Below, piece by piece: positions 23,090 through 31,248 of a stretch of 64,000 bases of DNA. The position numbers were made by a program, and so were the translations under genes. The stretch is from Ornithinibacillus sp047228935 (GTDB lineage: Bacteria > Bacillota > Bacilli > Bacillales > Amphibacillaceae), in assembly GCF_047228935.1 (NCBI RefSeq), contig NZ_JBFEGG010000002.1, positions 186,001-250,000 on the forward strand. The letters run 5' to 3'. Position 1 is the stretch's first letter. Every line of letters starts with the position of its first letter. The notes under the pieces were generated by a model, which did not search any database, was not told where the DNA came from, and saw nothing but the letters and a program-made list of their open reading frames with translations.

Positions 23090-24610
23090 TTACACTCCAA
23101 ACGGATTAATTGGTTTTGGTCCGTAATAAGCTAGGACGCTTTTGTCTTCCATGTATAAATCTAATGTTTCAACGGTTAGTTCTCTGCCGAATCCGGATTG
23201 TTTGTAGCCGCCGAATGGGGTTCCTGGGAAGGCGGAGAATGGGCTGTTAATCATGACAATCCCTGCCTGAATTTGGTGAGCTACACGAGTTGCTCTTGCT
23301 TGGTTTGTTGTCCAAACTGCAGATCCTAAGCCGTACTCCGTATCATTTGCCCGCTTAATTACTTCACGTTCATCAGAGAATTTCTCTACCACAACAACCG
23401 GCCCAAAAATTTCTTCGCGAACAACCTTCATATCTGGTGTAACATCGGCAATAATAGTCGGCTCATACCAATAGCCATTTTCAAAGCCTTCTATTTTCAG
23501 TTCTTTTCCACCAGTTAAAATTGTCGCACCATCTTCACGAGCAGATTGCACATAAGAATCAATCGTTTCTAACTGACCTCGGCTAATGATAGACCCAACA
23601 TGAGTTCCTTTATCAAATGGATCACCTAGCTTTAACTTCTGTGTTCTTGCCACGAACTGATCCATAAATTCATCATATATATCTTCATGGACAAAAAGTC
23701 GTGATCTCGCTTCACAAGACTGACCTGTATTGAAGAAAATCCCAAATAAGGATCCTGCAACAGCCGCTTCTAAATCTGCATCTTCAAAAATAATGCTCGG
23801 TGACTTCCCACCTAACTCCAGTGTCAAACGCTTCAGCGTACTAGACGCCTTCTCCATAATGTCTCGACCAGTTGGTGTTGAACCAGTAAATGCCACCTTA
23901 TTAACATCTTTATGGGTAACTAAGTAATCCCCAACAACTTGCCCAGCACCAGGAATGGTGTTTACCACTCCTTCTGGAACACCTGCCTCGTGACAGATTT
24001 CATTTAAAATTAGTGCTGTTATCGGTGTTAAGCTTGCTGGTTTTACAACAACCGAACAACCGGCAGCAATCGCAGGCGCAATCTTCCAAGCTGCCATCAT
24101 CATTGGGTAATTCCACGGAATAATTTGGGCACATACTCCAACCGGCTCTTTATGTGTATAATTAAAAAATCCGTTCGGCATATTGTTTACCGTTCCTCTA
24201 TGTCCAACAATTGCCCCTGCATAAAATTCAAAGTCTTCTATTGCTTGATTTATTTGGACTTGGGCAGCACCAAGCGCTTTTCCACTATTTAGCACTTCTA
24301 GTTCAACTAATTCATTAAAACGACTCTGCATAATCTCGGCAATTTTATTTAGTACACGAGCACGTCTACCTACTGGATATTTACGCCACTTCCCATTATC
24401 AAAGGAATTTCTAGCAGCTTGAACTGCTCTTTCTGCATCTTCAATTTGGGCTTTTGCTATAGTAGCAATTACTTCCCCTTTTGCCGGATCATACGTTTCA
24501 AACACTTCACCTGATACACTTTCTACTCGTTCACCATTAATAATCATCCCATAATGACTTCGTTTCATTTCTCCTACCGATGCAATTTTATCGGATACTA
24601 CTTGTTCCAT
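23090..24610 (-). CDS. aldehyde dehydrogenase of the phenylacetate locus
   Basis: This 506-residue NAD(P)-dependent aldehyde dehydrogenase has the active-site Cys in FFNTGQSCEARSRLF, the general-base Glu in LTLELGGKSP, and the cofactor loops PWNYPMMM and FTGSTPTGRDI. It could oxidise the open-chain semialdehyde produced after ring cleavage (the aldehyde dehydrogenase half of PaaZ) or phenylacetaldehyde feeding the pathway. It lacks the C-terminal MaoC-like hydratase domain of PaaZ, and no separate MaoC gene is seen. The ATG has AAGGAGG. It is co-directional with the crotonase genes, 13 bp after paaG. Confidence 0.88.
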   Translation of the reverse strand: MEQVVSDKIASVGEMKRSHYGMIINGERVESVSGEVFETYDPAKGEVIATIAKAQIEDAERAVQAARNSFDNGKWRKYPVGRRARVLNKIAEIMQSRFNELVELEVLNSGKALGAAQVQINQAIEDFEFYAGAIVGHRGTVNNMPNGFFNYTHKEPVGVCAQIIPWNYPMMMAAWKIAPAIAAGCSVVVKPASLTPITALILNEICHEAGVPEGVVNTIPGAGQVVGDYLVTHKDVNKVAFTGSTPTGRDIMEKASSTLKRLTLELGGKSPSIIFEDADLEAAVAGSLFGIFFNTGQSCEARSRLFVHEDIYDEFMDQFVARTQKLKLGDPFDKGTHVGSIISRGQLETIDSYVQSAREDGATILTGGKELKIEGFENGYWYEPTIIADVTPDMKVVREEIFGPVVVVEKFSDEREVIKRANDTEYGLGSAVWTTNQARATRVAHQIQAGIVMINSPFSAFPGTPFGGYKQSGFGRELTVETLDLYMEDKSVLAYYGPKPINPFGV

Positions 24611-24623
24611 TTCGTTCTCCTCC

Positions 24624-25400
24624 TTATTTCCCTACAAAATTGGGTTTTCGTTTTTCGATAAACGCTTGGAGTCCTTCTTGGTGGTCCTGTGATAAGCCCG
24701 CAATTCTTTGGGCAAAGGCTTCTTGTTCTAAGAAAGTTTCATAGTTTGTGTGCATACTATCGAGCATATATCGTTTAATTTGGGAAAATGCTTTCGTTGG
24801 AAGACTTGCTATCTGTAAAGCAAATTTCTCTACTTCCACGTCCCATTCTCCCTCGTCCACTACTTTTGTAACTAATCCAAGTCCCATAGCTTCTTCAGCA
24901 TTCATTGGTTTTCCTAGTGTAGCGATTTCTAATGCTTTGGCATAACCAACTATGCGAGGTAGCATATAAAGGAAGCCTGAATCCGGCACTAACCCGATAT
25001 TCATAAAAGCACTAACCAATTTTGCCGTACTTTTCATCACTCGAAAATCACAGGCAAATGCCAAACTCATCCCTGCACCAGCGGCAGTCCCATTCATTGC
25101 TGCAATAACAGGCTTTAGTGTTTCCTTAAGTGTTTTTAGCATCGGATGATATCGTTCTCTTAAGAATTGTGCATGGTTCGTATTTTCATCCACTCCAGCT
25201 AAATCCTGGCCCGAACAAAATGCTTTCCCACTCCCAGTTATGACAATGCATTTCACTTCATCATCTTTTGCAGCCTGTTTTAATGCTTTGCCAATCTCCT
25301 GATTCATCTGTTCCGTAAACGCATTATAAGCTGTAGGGCGATTAAGAGTTATGGTTGCCACATGGGTATTTTTCTCATATACAATTGTTTTAAAGACCAT
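24624..25400 (-). CDS. paaG: PaaG-like ring 1,2-epoxyphenylacetyl-CoA isomerase (crotonase family)
   Basis: This 258-residue crotonase has an acidic isomerase residue in GLVPDSGFLYMLPR in place of the hydratase Glu. The other position is AGAGMSLAFACDF (no Glu), as in PaaG, which converts the ring epoxide to the oxepin. The frame runs 16 codons further upstream, but ATG 25400 has GGGAAGTGA at proper distance and follows the previous gene's stop. Gene order (EthD-like, hydratase, paaG, aldehyde dehydrogenase) supports a place in the pathway. Confident on family, fairly confident on role. Confidence 0.85.
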   Translation of the reverse strand: MVFKTIVYEKNTHVATITLNRPTAYNAFTEQMNQEIGKALKQAAKDDEVKCIVITGSGKAFCSGQDLAGVDENTNHAQFLRERYHPMLKTLKETLKPVIAAMNGTAAGAGMSLAFACDFRVMKSTAKLVSAFMNIGLVPDSGFLYMLPRIVGYAKALEIATLGKPMNAEEAMGLGLVTKVVDEGEWDVEVEKFALQIASLPTKAFSQIKRYMLDSMHTNYETFLEQEAFAQRIAGLSQDHQEGLQAFIEKRKPNFVGK

Positions 25401-25404
25401 ACGA

Positions 25405-26175
25405 TCACTTCCCTTTAAACGAAGGAGTGCGCTTTTCGGTAAATGCACACATTCCTTCTTTTTGGTCTTCTGAGGAAAAGGCGAGATAAAAGTTTTTCCG
25501 TTCTAATATTTTCCCCTCTTGCAGCGTTACATCCGCTGCTGCATGCACCGCTTCTTTAATTAGTCGTATAGCAATTGGGGCCTGCTTCGTCAGTTGGTGA
25601 GCAAGTCGCATCGTTTCCTCTACAACTAGTTCCGGTGCAACAATACGGTTAATTACACCATAATGTAAAGCTTCTCTTGCCGTCATTTGTTCCCCTAGCC
25701 ATATCCATTCCAATGCCTTCCTAACACCCATCGCCCTTGTTAAAAACTGAGTTCCTCCTGCCCCCGGTAGGACACCTAGCTTCACTTCTGGAAAACCAAA
25801 CTTGGCATCTTCACTGGCTATGATTAAATCACAATGTAGGGCTAGTTCAAAGCCACCGCCTAGTGCAAAGCCATTAACTGCAGCAAGTATCGGTTTTTTG
25901 ATTAAACTTATTTTGTCCCATTCAGCAAATGGATTTAAGAGCTCTAGCGAAAGCGGTGTTTCGTTCATCATTTCTTCAATATCCGCACCTGCTGCAAACG
26001 CCCTTTCATTCCCCTTCAAGACGATTACTCGAACCGAATCATTACGATCAAAGCTTTCTAACTGGGAGACAATTTCATCCACCATCTGCCTGTTCAAGGC
26101 ATTTAACACCTTTGGGCGGTCTAGTTGAATGATACCGACGCCATCTTCCGAATAAACGTTGATAAATTTATTCAT
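25405..26175 (-). CDS. enoyl-CoA hydratase (PaaF-like crotonase)
   Basis: This 256-residue crotonase keeps both hydratase glutamates (GGGFELALHCDL and FGFPEVKLGVLPGAGGTQ) and the oxyanion segment FAAGADIEEM. The start is ATG 26175, overlapping the stop of the EthD-like gene by 8 nt (ATGAATAA); an in-frame GTG farther up lies inside that gene. It is likely the 2,3-dehydroadipyl-CoA hydratase of the PAA route, although a second hydratase at 19787-20563 could share that task. Confidence 0.85.
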   Translation of the reverse strand: MNKFINVYSEDGVGIIQLDRPKVLNALNRQMVDEIVSQLESFDRNDSVRVIVLKGNERAFAAGADIEEMMNETPLSLELLNPFAEWDKISLIKKPILAAVNGFALGGGFELALHCDLIIASEDAKFGFPEVKLGVLPGAGGTQFLTRAMGVRKALEWIWLGEQMTAREALHYGVINRIVAPELVVEETMRLAHQLTKQAPIAIRLIKEAVHAAADVTLQEGKILERKNFYLAFSSEDQKEGMCAFTEKRTPSFKGK

Positions 26176-26473
26176 GTACCTCTTCACCAATCATAAGCGT
26201 GACAATATCGCCCGCAAATTTCATGACATCTCTACCCGAAGCCTTCCCTTCATCCGTTCTCATAGCCTTTTGTAGGGACTCATGGTCGTCATAATACATT
26301 TCACACAAAAGGTAATACTCGCTTTCTCCCATTGGGGAACCTACTATTCTCGTAACCTCCATTTTCCTTAATCCTGGAATTTTACTTGTGATTGGTGCAT
26401 GGGTGTTGAAGTAATGTTCATCAAACTTTTCCTTATCTGCTGGCTGCTTGTATAATGCAATAAGTTTTACCAT
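26168..26473 (-). CDS. EthD-family small protein
   Basis: This 101-residue ferredoxin-like (dimeric alpha-beta barrel) protein of the EthD family carries the HYFNTHAPITSKIPGLRKMEV motif region. Homologues occur beside oxygenase or reductase genes in catabolic clusters, and their reaction is often unknown. It sits directly after paaD and overlaps the hydratase gene, in a position where it may isomerise or detoxify an unstable PAA intermediate. That idea is inference. The ATG has AGGAGG. Confidence 0.82.
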   Translation of the reverse strand: MVKLIALYKQPADKEKFDEHYFNTHAPITSKIPGLRKMEVTRIVGSPMGESEYYLLCEMYYDDHESLQKAMRTDEGKASGRDVMKFAGDIVTLMIGEEVHE

Positions 26474-26484
26474 TCTTTTTCCTC

Positions 26485-26991
26485 CTAATAATTAGTATGA
26501 AGTGGTTTTACCACTGGTTTCATTGCCTCAAAAGGATTCCTGCAAGCACTACAATATAAAATGCTCCTGCATGCCGTTGGCCCGAATACATTCTCCATCG
26601 AAGTGTAGTCAGAGTCACAGTACGGGCAGTTCACTGTCCATTCATCACCTGGGCGGTAATTTTCAGGAGGTGGTGCAATCCCGTGCTTCTTTAGCTCCTC
26701 TTTCCCTTTATCTGTAATAGCATCTGTTGACCATTGATGCTCCATCGTAAATTTCACCTTACATTCTGTAACCCAATCCAGTTCTTCAACTGCCCTTTTT
26801 ACTTTACCCTCGATAAAATCTAATGCCGGACATCCCGCAAACGTTGGAACCATTTTAATTTCCACATGACTTTCATCAATCGTTATACCGTGTATCATCC
26901 CTAAATCATACACACTCACAGAAGGGAGTTCCGGGTCATCGACAGTTTTGAGCACGGCATAAGTTTCTTCTAATCTAGTAATCTCTTTCAA
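26485..26991 (-). CDS. paaD: phenylacetyl-CoA epoxidase subunit/assembly factor PaaD
   Basis: This 168-residue MIP18-family protein has a DUF59 domain (DDPELPSVSVYDLGMIHGI, TFAGCPALDFIEG). A C-terminal metal-binding ribbon holds two CxxC pairs (NCPYCDSDY, YCSACRNPF). PaaD is required for epoxidase activity, probably for iron-sulfur or di-iron maturation. It starts at TTG 26991 behind AGGAG. It is fourth in the paaABCD order, which is canonical. Confidence 0.9.
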   Translation of the reverse strand: MKEITRLEETYAVLKTVDDPELPSVSVYDLGMIHGITIDESHVEIKMVPTFAGCPALDFIEGKVKRAVEELDWVTECKVKFTMEHQWSTDAITDKGKEELKKHGIAPPPENYRPGDEWTVNCPYCDSDYTSMENVFGPTACRSILYCSACRNPFEAMKPVVKPLHTNY

Positions 26992-27045
26992 ACGTCTCTC
27001 CTCCTCTCCTTCATATTTATTCCTTTCATGTCCAAGTAATGCTTA

Positions 27046-27867
27046 TTACCAAGTTGCAGTTTTATCACTGTTATATACTTCTGCCAATGTATCAAGTGCC
27101 TGCTCTAAATCGGCCGTATGCTCTTTGTTTCGACCATTTCCATATTTCTTTCCAAGTGGTCGTTTTGGCATTTCCACTAGAACTTCTTCTACTTCCTTAA
27201 TCCACCTATCCTTCATATCCTTTTCACCTATTGCAATTAATTGATATTTTTTCATATCTGATGATAAGGAACCTAGCTCTAGTACATCGGCAAATTCATC
27301 CCAAGCTTCTTCCACACGATCCTGAATCCGTTTCTTTGCTTCAACAGTTGCGTTCTGAAGCTGGCTCATCCAAATCTTCCAATGTGCCAAGTGATATGGA
27401 TGCTCCATTAACACTTTTCTTGCTACATGAGCAAGTGGTAGATAGGAGCTGTTTGCAATCGCTTCCAATTTAATCTTTTTGAAAGTTTCATAGAAGTAAT
27501 TCCTTACTACTGCTAATGCCCAGTCATAATATGGCTCTTCTAAATACTTCCCTTCACCATTGCGTTTTTCCAAGTAACACCCATTACGGCGTTCTTCTGG
27601 TTTACGATCATGTGCTAAAATATCTGCATTTCCTTCGCCTAAATCTTCTAACAGGTTATAGTACATGACCGCGTGCCCCATCGTATTTTGTGTGATGGAG
27701 GAATAAGCAACATCTTCTTCAATATGTGGTGCTAACCCTAGCCACTCTGATCCTCTAAAGGAGATTAGAAAGTCATCATCTGCTAGCTGAAATAATAGCT
27801 CTCTTAAAGCTTGATAATATGAAGCATCTTGTTTTGCTTGTTCTGGTGTTTCGATTATCATGCTCAC
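27046..27867 (-). CDS. paaC: phenylacetyl-CoA epoxidase structural subunit PaaC
   Basis: This ~273-residue ferritin-like subunit lacks a full di-iron site. It partners PaaA in the multicomponent oxygenase that makes ring 1,2-epoxyphenylacetyl-CoA. Recognisable segments are FRGSEWLGLAPHIEEDVAYSS-like sequence, HAVMYYNLLEDLG and HLAHWKIWMSQL. I prefer GTG 27867 as the start: GAGGTG lies 8 nt upstream and GTGA overlaps the paaB stop. The longer frame begins with a TTG at 27888 without a clear site. Confidence 0.88.
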   Translation of the reverse strand: MSMIIETPEQAKQDASYYQALRELLFQLADDDFLISFRGSEWLGLAPHIEEDVAYSSITQNTMGHAVMYYNLLEDLGEGNADILAHDRKPEERRNGCYLEKRNGEGKYLEEPYYDWALAVVRNYFYETFKKIKLEAIANSSYLPLAHVARKVLMEHPYHLAHWKIWMSQLQNATVEAKKRIQDRVEEAWDEFADVLELGSLSSDMKKYQLIAIGEKDMKDRWIKEVEEVLVEMPKRPLGKKYGNGRNKEHTADLEQALDTLAEVYNSDKTATW

Positions 27868-28217
27868 TTTTTCTTCACCTCTTTCCAAGACATGATTTCT
27901 TTCTCATCTAACATGCCTTGCTCTTTCTCCTTCCACTTTTGCCGAAGATAGCCATATCCCTTCGTTGTACGATACTCCTTATTGTCCAAACGTTTAGTTA
28001 TACTCTGTCTTTCTTCACTGCTCATTTTTCGGATATCACTTTGTTTCACGACCCAAATATCCACAACATCTTCCCGTCGCATGAAGTTTTCCTGTGCCAT
28101 CATCATGGCCATTTCTCTATTTGGAGCTAATAAACTAAATTGGTGTTGCATTGGTGCTTTATTGCCTCTTCTACTAAACACTTCATAAACCTGATAAAAA
28201 TCGGATTCCTTAGTCAT
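27864..28217 (-). CDS. paaB: phenylacetyl-CoA epoxidase subunit PaaB
   Basis: This 117-residue PaaB-family protein has the characteristic EVFSRRGNKAPMQHQFSLLAPN opening segment (shown in part) and an ENFMRREDVVDIWVV core. It stabilises the PaaA-PaaC heterodimers in the epoxidase. It has a GGGGGAGG site and lies 18 bp after paaA. Its tail is longer and more charged (KEKEQGMLDEKE) than the ~95-residue enteric form. Confidence 0.9.
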   Translation of the reverse strand: MTKESDFYQVYEVFSRRGNKAPMQHQFSLLAPNREMAMMMAQENFMRREDVVDIWVVKQSDIRKMSSEERQSITKRLDNKEYRTTKGYGYLRQKWKEKEQGMLDEKEIMSWKEVKKK

Positions 28218-28235
28218 TTACATTCCTCCCCCCAG

Positions 28236-29225
28236 TTACACCGTGACAGGTTCCTCTCTAAGTGCTTGACGTACCCAGCGGTTATTGCTGTATGCAATCT
28301 CCCTTAGGCGCAGGCGCTCTTTTGATTTCGGCCCTTTGTTGCGAATAATTTGCTTGAATTCATCCCAGTCAGGCTGTTTATACACCCATTTTTCTTCTTT
28401 TTCATCATAGTGAATCGTGTCATCCGGAACTGTTAACCCAAGTGAAAATACTCTTGGTAAATATTTTGATAAAAATGCTTGGCGTAATTCCTCATTCGTA
28501 CTCTTACGAATCTTGTATTTAATCATGATGTCTTGTTTGGAGGACCCTGTTGTTTCAGCAGAAGCTGGTCCAAAGAACATCAGAAGTGCTGGCCACCAAC
28601 GGTTCAGTGATTCTTGTAAAATACTACGTTGGTATTCGTTCCCTTCAGCCAGTGCCATAATAATGGATTCACCATGCTGTGCATGAAAAACTTCTTCCTG
28701 ACAGATGCGTTGTAATGCCCGTTGGTATGGACCATAGGAAGCATCTAACATATTCGTTTGTGACATGATCGCTGCCCCATCAACTAGCCAGCCAACCATA
28801 CCAGCATCAGCCCACGTTTTCGTCGGCATATGAAATACATTATGAAACTTTAAATCACCATTTAATAAATCTTCCATTAAGTCTTCTCGTGTCTTCTCGT
28901 AAGGTTTCATTAAATCTTCCGCAACACGCAATAATAATTGGCCATGCCCCATTTCATCTTGAACTTTAGCCATAATGCCAAGCTTTCTTTTCAAAGTTGG
29001 AGCCTTTGGAACCCACTCTTTTTCTGGTAGTGCCCCCATAATTTCGCTAATGCCATGCATGGAAATAAGCTTAATCAGTGCCTGACGATAATCAGCAGGC
29101 ATCCAGTCATCTGCTTCAATTTTTTCACCTGCTTCAATTCGGGTCATAAATGCATCGTATTTCTCTTGATCGTGCTCTACATAAGCAGTTGTCTTGGAAT
29201 CTCCATCTTCCACATAGTTATACAT
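28236..29225 (-). CDS. paaA: phenylacetyl-CoA epoxidase catalytic subunit PaaA
   Basis: This 329-residue di-iron oxygenase subunit carries carboxylate/His iron ligands in QDEMGHGQLLLRVAEDL and QEEVFHAQHGE. It inserts one O atom into the ring of phenylacetyl-CoA using O2 and electrons from a reductase. It is first in the leftward PAA operon. Upstream are a 17-bp-spaced promoter and two dyads, one being the locus-wide ACG motif. The divergent paaX and the operon order identify it securely. Confidence 0.95.
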   Translation of the reverse strand: MYNYVEDGDSKTTAYVEHDQEKYDAFMTRIEAGEKIEADDWMPADYRQALIKLISMHGISEIMGALPEKEWVPKAPTLKRKLGIMAKVQDEMGHGQLLLRVAEDLMKPYEKTREDLMEDLLNGDLKFHNVFHMPTKTWADAGMVGWLVDGAAIMSQTNMLDASYGPYQRALQRICQEEVFHAQHGESIIMALAEGNEYQRSILQESLNRWWPALLMFFGPASAETTGSSKQDIMIKYKIRKSTNEELRQAFLSKYLPRVFSLGLTVPDDTIHYDEKEEKWVYKQPDWDEFKQIIRNKGPKSKERLRLREIAYSNNRWVRQALREEPVTV

Positions 29226-29238
29226 CGTACCACCCTTT

Positions 29239-29261
29239 CATAACGTATCTTTAACGTTATG
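29239..29261 (-). promoter_or_regulatory. PAA-locus operator motif at the paaA promoter
   Basis: CATAACGT-N7-ACGTTATG is a perfect 8-bp dyad directly downstream of, and touching, the -10 of the paaA promoter, so it is placed to block transcription. The same ACG cores with 11-bp spacing recur at three other promoters of the locus. PaaX is the obvious candidate binder. Confidence 0.65.
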
Positions 29262-29288
29262 ATATCAAAGTGTCATATGTATGACAAT
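29258..29288 (-). promoter_or_regulatory. sigma-A promoter of paaA with second dyad
   Basis: On the minus strand -35 TTGTCA and -10 TATCAT are 17 bp apart. A second perfect dyad, TGTCATACATATGACA (16 bp), overlaps the -35 element and is a further possible regulator site. Confidence 0.65.
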
Positions 29289-29517
29289 ACGATAATTTTA
29301 AATTTTCATAATTTAACCCGACACTATATGCTGTAATGGTTTTCTATATTACAAATTCCATCTCCATTGAATTAGCAGATGACAGATTTTTATAGAACGT
29401 TTTATATTTGTTATTTGACGAAGTTCTCGGAAATACCTATTCATTTCCCACCATTTTTGTTAAAATTTGAACAAATGAAGATTACATATGAAATGTACAT
29501 AAGAGAGGACGTTTTAG

Positions 29518-30378
29518 TTGGAGAAGCAATTTAATACAAGGTCAATGATTTTTACTCTTTTCGGGGATTATATTAGACATCACGATAACGTCATTTGGAT
29601 TGGAAGTTTAATACGATTGCTTGAAGAATTCGGGCACAATGAACAGTCTGTCCGTGCAGCAATTTCCAGAATGAGTAAGCAAGGATGGGTACAATCTGAA
29701 AAAATCGGAAACAAAAGCTACTATTCCCTGACCAAACGTGGTAAAGCAAGGATGGAAGAAGCGTCTAAAAGGATATATAAAACTGAGCACCCTTCTTGGG
29801 ATGGCAACTGGCGCATACTCGTTTACACCATTCCAGAGAATAAACGCCATCTGCGTGATGAGTTAAGAAAAGAACTCGTATGGAGTGGTTTTGGCTTATT
29901 GTCTAATAGTTGTTGGATTACACCGAATCCTTTAGAAGAACAGGTCCACCTTCTAATTGATAAATACGATATTCATGAATATGTATCCTTTTTCCATGCA
30001 TCATATATCGGCACGAATAACGAAGAAGAACTCGTTCAAAAATGCTGGAATCTTGATGAGGTGAATGATAAATACCAAGCATTTATTCAAGAATATAGTC
30101 AAAAATATGTTATCGACAAAAATAAAATCGAAAAAGGTGAACTTACAGATGGGAGTTGCTTTGTTAAATCAGCACTTTTAGTTCATCAATACCGTAAATT
30201 TCTATTCATTGATCCGAACCTGCCTCAAGAATTATTACCGAAAAAATGGTTAGGAGACTCTGCTGCTTCCTTATTTACGGATTACTATAAAATGTTAATC
30301 GATCCGGCTAGACGATTTTTCAAGGAAGTCTATGAGCAAGGGGAAATAGATAAATTACAAGAAAGCTTGAAAAAATAG
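29518..30378 (+). CDS. paaX: phenylacetate degradation repressor PaaX
   Basis: This 286-residue PaaX-family protein has an N-terminal winged helix (residues ~10-85: SVRAAISRMSKQGWVQSEKIGNKS-type recognition region). The middle domain has WDGNWRILVYTIPE, followed by the C-terminal PaaX domain. PaaX represses the PAA operon and is released by phenylacetyl-CoA. It starts with TTG behind AGAGAGGACG and is divergent from paaA, so both promoters lie in the same 292-bp gap. A terminator follows. Confidence 0.92.
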   Translation: MEKQFNTRSMIFTLFGDYIRHHDNVIWIGSLIRLLEEFGHNEQSVRAAISRMSKQGWVQSEKIGNKSYYSLTKRGKARMEEASKRIYKTEHPSWDGNWRILVYTIPENKRHLRDELRKELVWSGFGLLSNSCWITPNPLEEQVHLLIDKYDIHEYVSFFHASYIGTNNEEELVQKCWNLDEVNDKYQAFIQEYSQKYVIDKNKIEKGELTDGSCFVKSALLVHQYRKFLFIDPNLPQELLPKKWLGDSAASLFTDYYKMLIDPARRFFKEVYEQGEIDKLQESLKK

Positions 30379-30416
30379 GAGTACAGGATTGAACAGGATA
30401 ATTTTTAAATGAATAA

Positions 30417-30465
30417 AACTGCATCTCCATTTAGAATATTTCTAACTTGGGGTGCAGTTTTTTTT
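30417..30465. terminator. bidirectional terminator between paaX and thioesterase gene
   Basis: The stem AAACTGCA / TGCAGTTT (with an inner CCC/GGG-like extension) is followed by eight T on the plus strand. The complementary A run serves the converging minus-strand gene. Confidence 0.85.
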
Positions 30466-30471
30466 ATAAGA

Positions 30472-30888
30472 TTATGTTTGTTGTACTAATAACGACGATA
30501 CACAAGTAGCAACTTTTTTCTCATCCTGTATGAGGTCTGCTACTACATACGCTAATGTTCTCCCCATCTTTTCTACTTTAGCTATTACCTCTATTTCTCC
30601 CTCGAAACCTGGTCTATGGAACGTTGTATCTAAATCAATAGAAACAAACCCTTGTGTATCAGTTAGTTTCGAAGCAATCGCATATGCCATTAGGATATCT
30701 GCTGCAGATGATAGAAACCCACCCATGACAACTCCTAAACCATTTATAAATTTTTTATCGACTTTCCAAACACCCTTAGCCACACCGTCTTTTGCATAAT
30801 CTACTCTCACCTGCATAGTTAGATCACAAGGTGGAGGAGTTAATCCGTTAGTTACTACTTGTTGCAAGTCTGTAATTGAATATTTCAT
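30472..30888 (-). CDS. hotdog-fold thioesterase (PaaI-like)
   Basis: This ~138-residue hotdog protein has the family's central-helix motif GVVMGGFLSSAADILMAYA and the FHRPGFEGEIEVIAKVEKMGRT strand region. PaaI-type enzymes hydrolyse stalled hydroxylated phenylacetyl-CoA esters. I choose ATG 30888 (GAGGAG at 8 nt) over a GTG three codons upstream. It stands next to paaX, and a copy of the ACG operator motif lies upstream, which supports a role in this pathway. Confidence 0.8.
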   Translation of the reverse strand: MKYSITDLQQVVTNGLTPPPCDLTMQVRVDYAKDGVAKGVWKVDKKFINGLGVVMGGFLSSAADILMAYAIASKLTDTQGFVSIDLDTTFHRPGFEGEIEVIAKVEKMGRTLAYVVADLIQDEKKVATCVSSLLVQQT

Positions 30889-30940
30889 TATTCCCACTCC
30901 TCTATTTCCTTACAATTAAACATAAAACAATAATTTAACA

Positions 30941-30960
30941 ACCGTTTTATAAACGTTTAC
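30941..30960 (-). promoter_or_regulatory. PAA-locus operator motif, weaker copy upstream of thioesterase gene
   Basis: On the minus strand TAAACGT-N5-AAACGGTT keeps the two ACG cores 11 bp apart but departs from the other copies at three positions. The surrounding 30889-31248 gap is very AT-rich and holds no gene. Confidence 0.4.
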
Positions 30961-31170
30961 TAAAGTTTAAATTCTATATCATTCATTGTCAATATAATCT
31001 AAATTCAATTAACTTAATATGAATTCTATTTATTATGATAAACGGGTATTATTAACCGGTTACACCGCAAAAATACAGGTTAAATGTATGGAAAGGTGCT
31101 TTATTTTTAAAATTTCAGAAATATGATTGACTTTTATTTATAATATTCTTATTATTTATATATCGATATT

Positions 31171-31198
31171 TTGATTAACGTAAAAATAACGTTATAAT
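31171..31198 (+). promoter_or_regulatory. promoter of YumC-like gene with embedded PAA operator motif
   Basis: -35 TTGATT (31171-31176) and -10 TATAAT (31193-31198), 16 bp apart, enclose TTAACGT-N5-TAACGTTAT (31175-31195). A repressor bound there would cover the promoter. The motif matches the paaA operator in sequence and spacing. Confidence 0.6.
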
Positions 31199-31248
31199 TA
31201 ATAATCGTGAAATTTAAGATATAATTTTATCAAAAGGGAGACATACAG

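Noticed and set aside
22912..23100. 62-codon minus-strand frame inside the TIR element
   Set aside because: It has no ribosome binding site, lies wholly within the repeat and runs over its internal palindromes. It looks like a by-product of the GC-rich repeat.
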